The notes beneath the pieces are model-generated. The model had not been told where the DNA came from and did not search any database. It was given only the letters and a program-made list of their open reading frames with translations. Shown here in pieces: positions 12,670 to 24,600 of a stretch of 64,000 bases of DNA (position 1 is its first letter; each line of letters opens with the position of its first letter). Origin of the DNA: Sebastes aleutianus (lineage: Eukaryota > Chordata > Actinopteri > Perciformes > Sebastidae); assembly GCA_916700875.1 (NCBI GenBank), contig CAKAKS010000062.1, positions 6,908,373 through 6,972,372 of the forward strand, given 5' to 3'. The position numbers and the translations under genes are program-made.

Positions 12670-15600
12670 CCTAGTATATTCACCCTTTTCTGCTCCCTCC
12701 AGTGGTTGCGGAGCTTGTCATCCAGCCGTCGAGCGGCGGAGGCCCACTGTGCTGCCATCCTGCGTATGCGTCTCTTCATGAAGCTCAGTGACTCCTTCCC
12801 GGTGCCCACCTGCTCCAGCAGAGCCCCGATGTCAGACTGGAAAGCAGCCTGGAAGACAGGAACAATAACAATAGCTGGAGAGGATCAGAAGTGTAGAGAA
12901 CTTCTTTTCATAAGCCAGTGCTTCCTTTCTTTATGAAGACCTTGTACAGATGTTCTACCCCAGAAAATACTAAAAGAACAGGCTCAGATTTATAAATGTG
13001 AATACCAGAAACGTCGTTATAAGGCCGTTTTCTTTTTATTAGAGGAGACTGTATGTAGCACACAGAGCCTGTCATATCCTGTTATCTACCAGAGCCCTGT
13101 GGCTAGGCTTCTCAGACAGGTTGCCTGAGGGATTCCTGGATCATCCTCATAAATAGTCTGCTCTCATTTTACATCTCCTCCTCTGCCCACTATAATCACT
13201 GCATCACAGCGCAATACCAGCATGCGAGTATTAATCAATGGAGTAACTGCATGGGGGAGCACAGAGGGCTTAGAGATACACTGAAGAGGAATCTGATGCG
13301 CGCAAACGCAGACTGTCTGCCTCTCTCAAAAACGCACGCACTCTCTCAAAGACAAAATCAATATGCAGAGCCGTACTGTACTCTCACAATGCAGGTGAAT
13401 TATTGCTCTCAAGAGCAACTTTGTGTGCGGCACAGCAAAAAAATGCAGCGTACCCAAGGGAAGCCTTGGGATTAGTCTCAGTGAATACAGGCTGGCAATT
13501 AGAGCAGAAGGTAGAACTGCAGAATGAATTCACATCAGGGCCCGTCGTGCCGGCTGTACATTACTCTGGGGAGAAAGAGAGAGGAGGGGAGGGGGGCGAA
13601 CGGTGGGATAGACCGGGAGGAGTGATTGGAAGCAGCACAATGCATCATCTGTTGATGCTGAAAATAAGAACCAAACGATGCAGAAAGGCAAACAGCAATG
13701 AAAACTAGGAGTGACAGGCAGCAGCCTGTGAGAGACGGTGTGCACTTATTCAGATTCTCCCAGGAGCTATTGATCAAAAGATGAAGCAATAACTGCTCTC
13801 CTTGAACTTGGGGAATAAGTAAAAAGCACTCTGTGGTGTCAGTGTCAAGCTACCAAATCTACAATAGCAGGATTTCGACAGCACCTCGGTGTTTAGCATC
13901 CTGTGGGGACAGAAAATTGTGATTTGGCTGGCTTGTCTAAAAGAGACCTCAATGTTGCGAAACCTATGACTGCTGATAATAATAGGTTTGGGAAAAATAT
14001 ATTAAATCTTTTATTTCTATCTTGACAAATGTACTTGTTTTTAGTGTAGCTGCACTGGTTTTAAAATGTAATTCCTAAATATGTAGCCGTATTTCAAGAC
14101 AACAGCACTAGCTTTTGCTAAATACGAGCACATTTCCGTACATATTGAGAAAAACAATCTTAAATCTTTCTTTGTATCTAGAAAACGGTACTTGTTTTTA
14201 GTGAAGCTGTACTGGTTTTAAGATATCTGTGGATTCTTTGAGACTAGATATTTTTACTCGTTTTACAAAATCTTGGCAAGTGAAATTTTCCTGTTCTGTT
14301 GGCAGATAATTTTGCTTATTTAAAGTGATATTTCCCCCCATTGTATTGCTTTTTTTCTTGTTTTTGAGAGACTTTTTGCAGTGTGCTGTTTATATTTTTC
14401 TTTGTCATTCTCAATCCTCAATTGACTATGACTAACTTGGCACGTGAAGAGTGTACACTAACATGCGTCGTCAGCTGGGTCTTTTCACTCCCAGCTAACA
14501 TTTAAGAGAGTTTTATACTTTTTCCCCAGGATCTTCTCTTCACTCTGAACAGGTGTGAAACGAACCAGCAGTCTCTTGTGCAGAGACGAGGAGACACGCT
14601 CCCTTGTTGGCCTCCCACTTGAGAAACAGGCTATCGTGTTCCTGGCTGCTTCTGTTTTCAAGGAACTTGGATCAAAGTCTTTGCTCTGTTCCTATTTTTT
14701 CCTCCTTGAGCCAACAGTGTTGTGAAATTAAAACACTTGATATGGAAATGTCGTGTTACCTGTTTCTTGGGCGGAGGCTTCAGGGTGGGTGTAGCAGTCT
14801 GGTTCCTCCAGGCCAGCGGGGGGCAGAACCACTCCACCTCGCTCAGGTAGACGAGGAAGGAGCAATCGGAGCCGTCCACGCCATAAAAGGCATAGCATGG
14901 GTCCGAGGTCCAACGGGCGCGCATCCACTGGAAGACAAAAACCCAAACGTTTGTCTCTCAAAAACACTCTTAGGGCACTACTTAGGTATTAGCAAATCCT
15001 TACATCTGACTAAAGGCTGGTTTAAAATGCATCCCTTGGGTCCTCTCATCATTTTGAAACTCTCTGCTGTCATTCTTCACTCTCACATTTTAACTTCAAT
15101 TTGATGCCTCTGGTATTTTAATGTGAGGTACATGCACAGAAAAAAAACGTTATTAATAAGACGCTATCTAGGTTAAGCAGACTACATGAACCTTTGATGC
15201 TCTGTGGTCAAGTACCCCAGATAATCGACAGAGCTTTCATGGCTTCCCATCTCACAGGTGGAGTCAGCAAAACGGCGCGACGAGGTCGTCCAGCAGGGTA
15301 ACTAACGGGATGAAGACGTTAGAGGGAGAGGGCAGATTTTGTTTGCGGCGTTCAGGTCAACTAATTTTCCGACACGCACCGTAGGCTGCAAAGAGTGTCC
15401 AAGGAGAGGAAGCAGACAGGGTACTTAAAAACGTCTGGTTTTGTTATTAGGCTGGGTGGCTTTCATGAGGTGGTAGGGAGCTAATGGAGCATCCATCTTA
15501 CTCCCCCTCCAGGGTACAGCGTCCTCTGTGTTTTGCTGACGTAACTTAAGTTGTTTTCTGTTCAACGACGCCTGAAACTGTGAGGTTATACTAAAGCAGG

Positions 15601-18600
15601 TGACTTGTACCGCCCACACAAACAAGAACTGTCTCTAATTTGTACATATTGTATGTGTATAGTGCATTCATATGGTGTGGGACTGACTGGCATATATTTA
15701 TGGAGACCTACTTCATGCATAAACATGATAATTGTGATACTAAGAATAAACAACAGTGCACCTTGTTTGTTTTTCTATACTACGTCTTAGCTACGGTTAT
15801 ATATTGAACAGAAGGTGCATTTTTTCACACATTTCTTCTTCAAATCCTGAGCTTTTCTTTCTTCACTGATTTCCACGCGTGTTAACAGAAAGAAGCACAC
15901 TTTGGACATGCTGTATCGTTTATGCTTGTATTGTACACACTGCAGTTTTCTGCTGTGGCTACTGCTGATATAGGCTGTAATTCTTACAATGTATATATAT
16001 CAAACTTGCCAAACCTGAGACCTCAAAAATAGGGAGGATTTAAAAACTTGGAGGTCCTCCACAGAAAAAAATGAGTTTCAGAGACATTGTTTCCTGCATT
16101 CTGGTGACTTTTAGAGAATTGAAGTACACTGCAGCAGCATTTTTATGTTAAATAGGCCTTCTTTTAATAATAATAATATAATTCTCAGGAAAGAAAACTG
16201 AAACTTCACCCCTCTGGCGTGCACTTGTGTGAATCTCTGGCATAAACTAGGTAATATTCATCAGTTTTTATAATTTTCTGCCCCTGCTTGACTATTACTT
16301 TCTCTTAGTACTCTTGATTTCTCTCTCCGTCTCTCACTCACTGAAAGCCCATTCAGAGACAACGCAACAACGGCACCATCGCGCTTTAAAACCCAATATT
16401 TCTAACGACTTGCGTCGCACCACGACGCCTTTTCACTGTGTCAAGCAAAGCCCAACTTTGGGCACTGCACGCTGTGATGTGCGGCGAGCACAGATCAAAT
16501 CATGTTGGGTCGCGAACAGCTCTCTTCCGCCAGGGATACGACATTTGGTGTAGCTCTATTGTCGTCCAGGCGGAAACAGTAGGGCTTATATACACTGTAC
16601 AGTGCCAGAAACAAGTTGAGATAACGAAATGGGAAAAAAGGGTGTGAAAATCAGGAGAAAAAACAGGAGAATTGTGACCCTGGGAAGAACCCGGGAGAGG
16701 AGAATAAAGAACGGGAGTCTCCCGGGAAAATCCAGAGTGTTGGCAAGTATGATGTAAATTATATACTGTATGCAGCGTGTTTATAAAAACACCTATTGTT
16801 TTCTTTTCCTGTTTTTCTTTGTCACTCAGACAACCCAGTTCTCCACAAAGGCGCCTTTATACATCCTCTTATCTTATTATACAGAATTTATGTTGCACCA
16901 CCACCAAGGTGAGTCCCCAAGGAAGGACAGTGGGGGGGAATTCGCTCTCTGTGTGAAATTGTTTGGACTTAAGTGAGATTCAATGTGAAGACTTACATCC
17001 ATCTTGCTGGGGCAGTCGGGATAACGGGGATCTTTGGGAACCTCACATTGTCCTAATGTTCCGTCCCTGACTGGAGAAAAGAAAAATGTAGGGTATTTAT
17101 CAAAGCCTATACACACGCGCGCCAACAAAAAGACAACACCCATTAGACATCGACACAAATCAGCACAAAAGCTGCATTGTTGTTTATTTTACCCCCCACA
17201 CAGACACAAAAGTCAAACACATAGAGGACGGTTATAAAACTTGCAAAGCACATCCAACATATCTACTGTGTTTTTACATCTTTGGTTGATCAAATCAAAG
17301 CATCTGTTGTGATCAATTATCTAGAATCTGTCAGATTGTATGTAAGGTTTAATTTTGCAATTCAACACCCAGCTTCATACCATTTATATAGACAGACTTA
17401 TCATTAGCGTTGGACTTCCCAAGACTGAACAGGGCTTATATTGATCAAACAGGTCTTTACAGCGCTTCCCCTGAGCATTAAGTCTGTTTGTCTTTTGCAT
17501 CACAGCGTATACCCTGCAGCCTTTGGGATGAACAGAGATAAATTAGAGAGTAGAGCCAGCTAACAAGCTCCTGTAAAAGCTTGGCCTCCCCTGCTGAATG
17601 GCCAAGTCTCTGTTCCATCCCACTCGCTGGATTTTTCTATAGATAGACTGCATTAGTGTGATTCATAAAAATCACAAACCCTCTTTTTTCCCCCTTTTCC
17701 ATCCCATCTTTCCTGTCTCTTTCCGCCGCTTTCACTCGTTCCTTTTTCTCCCTGCCTCTCCTATCCTCTCCTTCCTTTTCCCCTCCTTTCTTCTCCTCGA
17801 AGCCCGGCACTAGTGAGCCTAATTAAAGGAGCGGTTGCAGCTCCTCCGCCAGCATCCTGCCAAGCGTCGGAGAGCACAATCACAGACAAATAATTGCCAG
17901 CCATTCTGTCTGATTATCATGATAACGGCAGACCTCTCACGATGAAAAGTGCTGCTGCCTGCTGCTGTCAAAACTTAGCCAGGTTCACATCAGCTTTATT
18001 TAAATGATATCAGACAGTGTGACAACAGGCAAATTATCTGATACATTTTAATGAGACAGTGAGGTGAATAGCTTTCAGTCATAAAGTGCAACGTAGCGAA
18101 TAGACGGGTGGAATTGAATTGCGAATTAAGTTGGCCGTCCGATTTCTATTCTGTGCCCAATAAAGAAATTGGGAGTGAAGGCTAATAAAGAAAGCTGACA
18201 CGCCTGGATCCCATTAACTGGGCAGTGATTCATCATCATGTTTTAAACATCCTGTAGTCGTGTGGTTGTGATATGGCAGCAACAATGGAGCACCGTACTG
18301 TGAAGTACACCCCTGACACAAACAGTGGCTTGCTATTTGAACGGGTAATGTGCCGTGAATAATGTCTGTCATGTTCTATATGATCAACCAGCATCGTCGG
18401 ACATAAATTGTGCATTCAAGTGTTGGGCTGGATCCAGGCTTGACAGCCGGGCTTATGTGGGCAGAGGGGAAAAGTGTCTCGAGATTGGATGGATTTGAAA
18501 TGGACAGGGGTGATTCATCTGAGGGGTTACGGCTATATTTGGTATTCTCCAGGTGTGTGAGTGGGCAGGATGTGTGTGTGTTTTTTTTTTTAAATCGTAC

Positions 18601-21600
18601 CTCTGTTGCTGGCCATGCTGCGCTGTAGGATCTGCTCCACCCTCACCGCCATGTCAGACATGTTCTGGGCTATGGCCTGAATCCGCTCCACCAGCCCGAT
18701 AGGCTGAATCCTGATCACGCACGTCACAAAAGACAAAGAGAATATCTCAAGTTATTCCAGCGACAACACTTGTAATGACTTTTAATTCTCTTCAAAACTG
18801 CAATCAGGGCACCTTCAAAAGAAAGAGGACACACTATATTTATTTTATTGCTCCCTTCCATCCAGCTGTATTTGTTGTTTTTCCAGCCTTCACAGTGAGC
18901 GTGAAGTAGTGGAAGAAATGCTAATTGTCTAGAACTTGAAGCGTGAAATCGAAAAAAGCTTTTAAAAACACTGACAGATAATTTATTTGTTAAGATAAAA
19001 AAAAAAAAAAGTAGCTTGGCATATTAAAGCGAGTCCCCGGGGGGAAATGAAAACAGAAGACAATTAGGTTGTTAGCAAATGTGTTTCACTGCACTTGACC
19101 TCTGTGGCCTGAAAGCTGTTGGCAAAATAATCAGGAAGCAATATTTACAATGGAGGGGAGATATAGGGGATGAAACGCGGAGAGAATAAAGACAAGACAG
19201 TGTTATAGTTCTAAGAGATTTGGGAAATCTGTAACGTGTCTATGAGGAAACAGAGAACAGCCAATTATAGGAAACTTTGTTCAGACCAGGAGCTCAGTCT
19301 TAAAGTTTCATCTTACCCCAGAGCCTGAGTTATATATATGAATGCATATACTATACATGATGTATAGTATCTGCTCCATCTGCTCTACAAGCTGCAAACA
19401 CCAAAGGAGAAGAGACATCATCTTACCAAATGTTATCTTTCTGTGTAACAATGAACTTCAAAAGAAAAGTGGGTAAATGTTTTAGCATTTGCCGCAACAC
19501 CTTAGGAATGCACTGCAACGACCTCCATTAATGGTTAATGGATTTATGCAATGCATTATTAAATATTCCTGAGCAAGACCTCTGAGGAATAAAATCCGAT
19601 TCCTATTGAAAAAAATTAGAAAAGTTTGCTGCGGCCGGAGAGCGGTGCTTGGTTTTTGGCTCGACTGTTTTCAACATGGTGGCCGGGGTCATAAAACGTT
19701 CTTGTTTAACAGCACAGTAAAATACCAATTCTGAAAATATTTGAGGAGAGAAATAGCCATTACAGTCACATAATCTTGATTCATATTTGATCAGCGCTGC
19801 CTAGTTTGACAGTTTGATCAGAGTTTGTGAGCAGTGATTGACAGATGCGTTAGAGACTACTCGGCTCTGATTGGTTGTTTTTGTTCAGGCGCAATAAAAT
19901 ATCGCAAATGCCATAGAGAGGTGAAGTTCTGCTCCTTCTGCTGGAGCACCAGGGGACCTTATTTTGGAAAAAGTATGTACGGCAGTCAATGGCAGGAGAC
20001 AATTTTCTTTTTGATCCTGTTTGAATTGCGCCATGATGTACACATATGATGTTTGTCAATTTAAAACATAATTTTGCAAGTCAAGAAAGTCTCAGTTTGT
20101 TGTAAAACTGTTGAAGAATCAGACTGTGAAAATACGTCATTAGAAAGACTACACACCCAAAAGTTGCGCAAGTGACGTCTCTCTCTCTGAAGTTACGATG
20201 CCTGTGTGTGTCGTACTGGAATGTACTCACACACTTTTGCTCTTCCGGCCGTTAAAGGGACTATTTGTAACTTTGTACGCGCATAAATGTAGCGGGTCGT
20301 CACACATGCGCGCTCGCATATGCGCATTCGCGTGTAGCCGCTGTACCCTCCTCCTCTGCCTGCTCGCCTTCACTCAGACAGCTCAGCTCGCTCCACCTCT
20401 AGACGTGAACGCGCGCTCACTACACACTGCAGAAGAGTTAGTTTAGCTCTGAGAATATCTAGTGAATGTACAGGGGACGTTTGTGCAGAAATAACTGCTG
20501 CAGCTCCCCCAGACCAACAGAGGTTTCCCGTGTCTTGTGAAGTGACCGAGCTGTGCAGAGAGTTACGTTGTCTTCTCGTTACCTACCGGGTGCCGGTGTC
20601 TCCTCTGCTCTCTCCGGCTGCGGGCGGAGAGAGCAGGGAGACACGCTGGAGAGCCCCGCTGCCTCAGCCTGCACTTAGGCAGGAAAAGCCAACACTAAGA
20701 TCAGATCTAAATCATGTTCATGGAGAGACCTTCGTCTGGTCAGTTAACATTACTGCCAAGCAGCTGAAATATAGAGTGATATTGTGGTTTTAGCTGACTT
20801 GTGTCGCCTCACTGTTTTGAGTGATGCTCGTTCAGGTATATTGAGAGCGAGCAAGCGCGAGCCCGACGCTGACTTTCGTTGATTTCACGGCCACAGGTGT
20901 CGCTGTTAAGAAGCATTTCTGAAAGTTACAAATAGTCCCTTTAAAAAGACCAGGAGTCGCTGATAAAACACATCAGGTAAGATAACGTTTCATCTGTGCG
21001 TGGAACATAGCTAAGTGTTGGTGACAGATATTGTGCGAGACGAGAGATATAGTTCACAGAGCGGTTTCACACAAAACTTAATGATACTACGACAAACCCA
21101 CGACGTACTGTGACTTTCTTGACTTGCAAAATTATCTTTTAAATTGACAAACATCATATGTGTGATTCATGGAACAATTCCAATGGGATCAAAACAATAT
21201 TTGTCTCTCCTCATTGACTACTATACATATTTTTTCCAAAGTAAGGTCCCATGGGGTCCACCAGAAAGGGAGGGACTTCGCCTCTCTATTAGGAGCACAG
21301 GAGGAGGCAGAGGAACATGATTTTGTTTTTTCACAGATTATCGGTCACATGCACTACTGTCAACTGCGGCCTTAATGATGTGTGCTGCCTGCGTTATGAT
21401 CGACCAACATTCATAGATGGAACTACTGCATCATTGCCCTGTTTTACATGACAACAAACACACAAATGAATTATTTTAATGAGCCCTCTTGTTACGTAGT
21501 AGTATTTCTGGAATTTACATTGCTCATTAAAGAGCTGTGAACGTGGAAACTCACGAGAACTAATGGAACGGTGGTTCTGAGATCAAGCAGTAAAAGTGTG

Positions 21601-24600
21601 ATTTCATTGAGGCAGCGTGTATTTCTGCGAGTGTGCCAGGAGACAGTGATCTAACTGTGCTTATATGCATAACTTAACATAATCCTAAACCTCAATTTCA
21701 TTTTTTTTTTACATGTGGTGCCCAGGAGGCAAGTGGTAGCCAAACCCTCTCGTCTATACTTTAAACTAGCAGGTCAGCATAAATTAATTGCCAATTACAC
21801 AGACACACCGACATACATTACAGTAACACACACACACACACACACACAGAGTTATGATTATTATGCAGTGGCACAGAAGCTTTCGCTTGTGCAGACAGAC
21901 ATCTGTGATCAGAACCATCCCGTATTTACACTGCAGGGACTCTGACCCAGGAGGGGCTATCAGCTGGTGAAGAGCAAGAGGACAACCTAATTACTTTTTT
22001 AACGATATACCAGCTGGGCAAAGTTTCTCCTGCCTGAAGATCTCACACTAATCTCCAGGGTCAACCCCTGACCTTGAGCCATGCAGAGTTTTTTAATCAC
22101 CTGAATGAGGTAAAAGGATAGCCGAGAAGTATCAGTATGAGATACGCCGTTACCACCAGGACAGTTTTAAAACTATTTGGCCTTTGTCACTGTAACATTT
22201 TCCAGTTTAATCCCTGAGAGGCCAATTAAATGATTGTAAAAACTATATGACTGAGAGTTAAACCACGAGGCATTTTTGTAGAGAAAATTAAATTCTGAGT
22301 AAACTAAAGCGGCAGAAACATATAAATGTGTGCAGCGTTTTGGCCATAATACAATAAATATTCCCCCCAGGCTTTTTGAAAAGCAGGCCAGGTGAGGCGT
22401 CGCATCTCTCCTGTCATTGCTCATCATTTATGGTCAGCATCAACTACACAGTGGCCAGACATATTGTACATTTTTAAATAGTATTACAATACCTTTTAAT
22501 ATATTATCACATTGGTGGTTACATTATTGTGTGAGAGGCAGTGCAGGCTCTATTGAAGTTGACTTCAGAAGCGATATTTCCCCGGCTGCGAGGAAGAGGG
22601 ATGTGATGTCCAGGAGGGAAACGAACAGCAAAGGCAGAAAACAGGAGGGTGCTTCCTCTCCTCAAACTCCTGAGCAGGTGCGGGCATGAGGAAAGGTCTG
22701 TTGCCACGGCAACCGCAGAAGGCACACACACACACACACACACACAAAACTTGTCCAGCAAGACCCCTGCTCTTCCCTATATATATACAGTATATGGCAG
22801 TTTCTTTGGCAGTGGGGTTTGTTCATACACATATCTTCTTCTTCAACACCAGGTTTCCGTAGCGCGAGGCTCTTTTCTCAGCGTGGACCTGCTCTACTGG
22901 GATGCCCAAGGGCTCATACTTGGCCTTCTTCAGCCTTCGTGTTTTTATCTTAACATAACTTTGCCGATGAAATTCACCTTTTGCACACAGGTTGAGCTGG
23001 AGAGCTAGACAGAATGTTCTGCGGACCACCTCAAGTTTAACCTCGACAGCTTTGAGCCGCTGTTCTTTCCTATTACAGCATCTTACTTTCACCGCTGACA
23101 ACACTGCAGTGACCACCTCCAAAACTGGAAATGATGTTTTTTTAACTTCAGCAAAACTGATATGTCCTAGGGCAGTTAATAGAGAGTCCTTTTTGGCAGG
23201 CTGTCACAATAATTGGATCAAATCTGTACAAGCCATAGCACCTGGAAATTCATCGACTACATACATACTATTCAGCATGTACAGCGTACTGAATACTTAA
23301 ACCTGCAGTAGGCAGAATGTTTTTGGCATCATTGGGCAAAAATTCCATAACAACCTTTCAGCATATTGTAATTCAAGTGTTCTAAGAGATAACTATACAT
23401 CTACACCTCCTCATGGCTCTGTTTTCAGGCTTTAAAAAATCTTGACGTTGGCCAATCACAGGTCATTTCAGAGAGAGAGAGCGTCCTATTGGCTGTTCAT
23501 TCAACATAGGCAGCTGTTAATCACTTGCGAAGTCCAAAATATACAGTCAAACTAGGCAGCGCTGATCAAATATGAATCAATATTCTGTTACTGTAATGCC
23601 TATTTCTCACCTCAAATGTTTTCAGAAACATCTCGTTGTGTACTGTTTAGATGTAAATTGAGAAAGTTTGATGGGCGGGGCTTGTTATTTCCTCAACTGT
23701 TCTCAACATGGCAGCCAGGTCACAAACTTTGTCATTTTACAGCTACACACAATGTATACGAATTAACCTCACTAAAACGTCAATTCAGTAGCTGTCCTCG
23801 AGCTTTCGATCATATCACACAATCCTCTTCGGCAGATGGAGTTTGTCATGGAATTGCAGATGTTAAAACTTTTATTTTTCTAAGCATTTTAAGTGTAATA
23901 CAACCAGGCAAAGTAATATGTGATTTGATCGAAAGCTCCTGAACAGCTACACAATGGAACCTTGTGGTGGTTTTCAAGGTCAAGAATGAACTTTGAAGCA
24001 ACGCGCACAATGAATTTGGTGAAGGAATTTTACTCAGTGACCCCCTCGAGTGGGACCTGAGGTACACGCTGACATGAAGGACATTTCATTCAAATACACA
24101 CCACCCTCACTCCATTCCTCTAGTTTTTTAAAAATGATCCGTTTTTCAGAGATGAGCTGAAATAGTGAGTGCCATTACTCGAACGAAGGAGAAGAACACA
24201 GTACTTTCAGTCTACTGCAATTTCCTAATAATTGTGCAGGTAATGTGCTTCCTTTCTCAGAAACTTTCAGGGAACTGGGGTCAATCCTCCCCGTACATGA
24301 TAGCATTTTATATCAGCTGTATCTAATGTGAAACACATTAGAAAACAAGATGGTGTACCTGTCCAGGGCCGAGCTGAGCTCATCCAGCCTGTGGGTGTCT
24401 GTGGTGTTACCCAGTTTAGACAGAGCATCCATCCTCTTCATGATGACCTCCAGCATGTCACTGATTTTCCTCAGCACCCCACGAGACTCGTGTCCACCGA
24501 GCACTGAAAAAACACAGAGACGGATAGATAGTGTGAGACAAATATTACTCGAGTAAATCATAGAGATAGGAGAGAGTTAGGATAAAGAATAAAAGGAGGA

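Larger units (their letters stand above)
7719..12683 (-). other. mgat5b intron 7
   Basis: It holds a 30-bp palindrome (8300-8330), a MITE-D fragment (10148-10275), an R1 half copy (10553-10910), a short hairpin (11504-11570) and a (GT)n microsatellite (12630-12667). The remaining stretches 7800-10140 and 11600-12600 show only AT-rich non-coding sequence. Confidence 0.75.
19630..21375 (+). mobile_element. MITE-A copy split by Element B
   Basis: The left part (about 19630-19912) and the right part (21290-21375) join into normal MITE-A order. The left piece ends GCAAATGCC and the right begins TAGGAGCACAGGAGG, as in the intact copy near 51566. It lacks its 5' end. Confidence 0.75.
18711..24358 (-). 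other. mgat5b intron 3
   Basis: It contains a triple nest of elements (about 19630-21375), (CA)n runs (21826-21848 and 22724-22746), an unexplained minus-strand open frame (22815-23205) and a rearranged MITE-A (23297-23752). The rest is unremarkable. Confidence 0.75.

Noticed and set aside
14604..15104. 166-codon plus-strand ORF
   Set aside because: Antisense shadow of mgat5b exon 6, whose minus-strand frame is clearly the conserved one.
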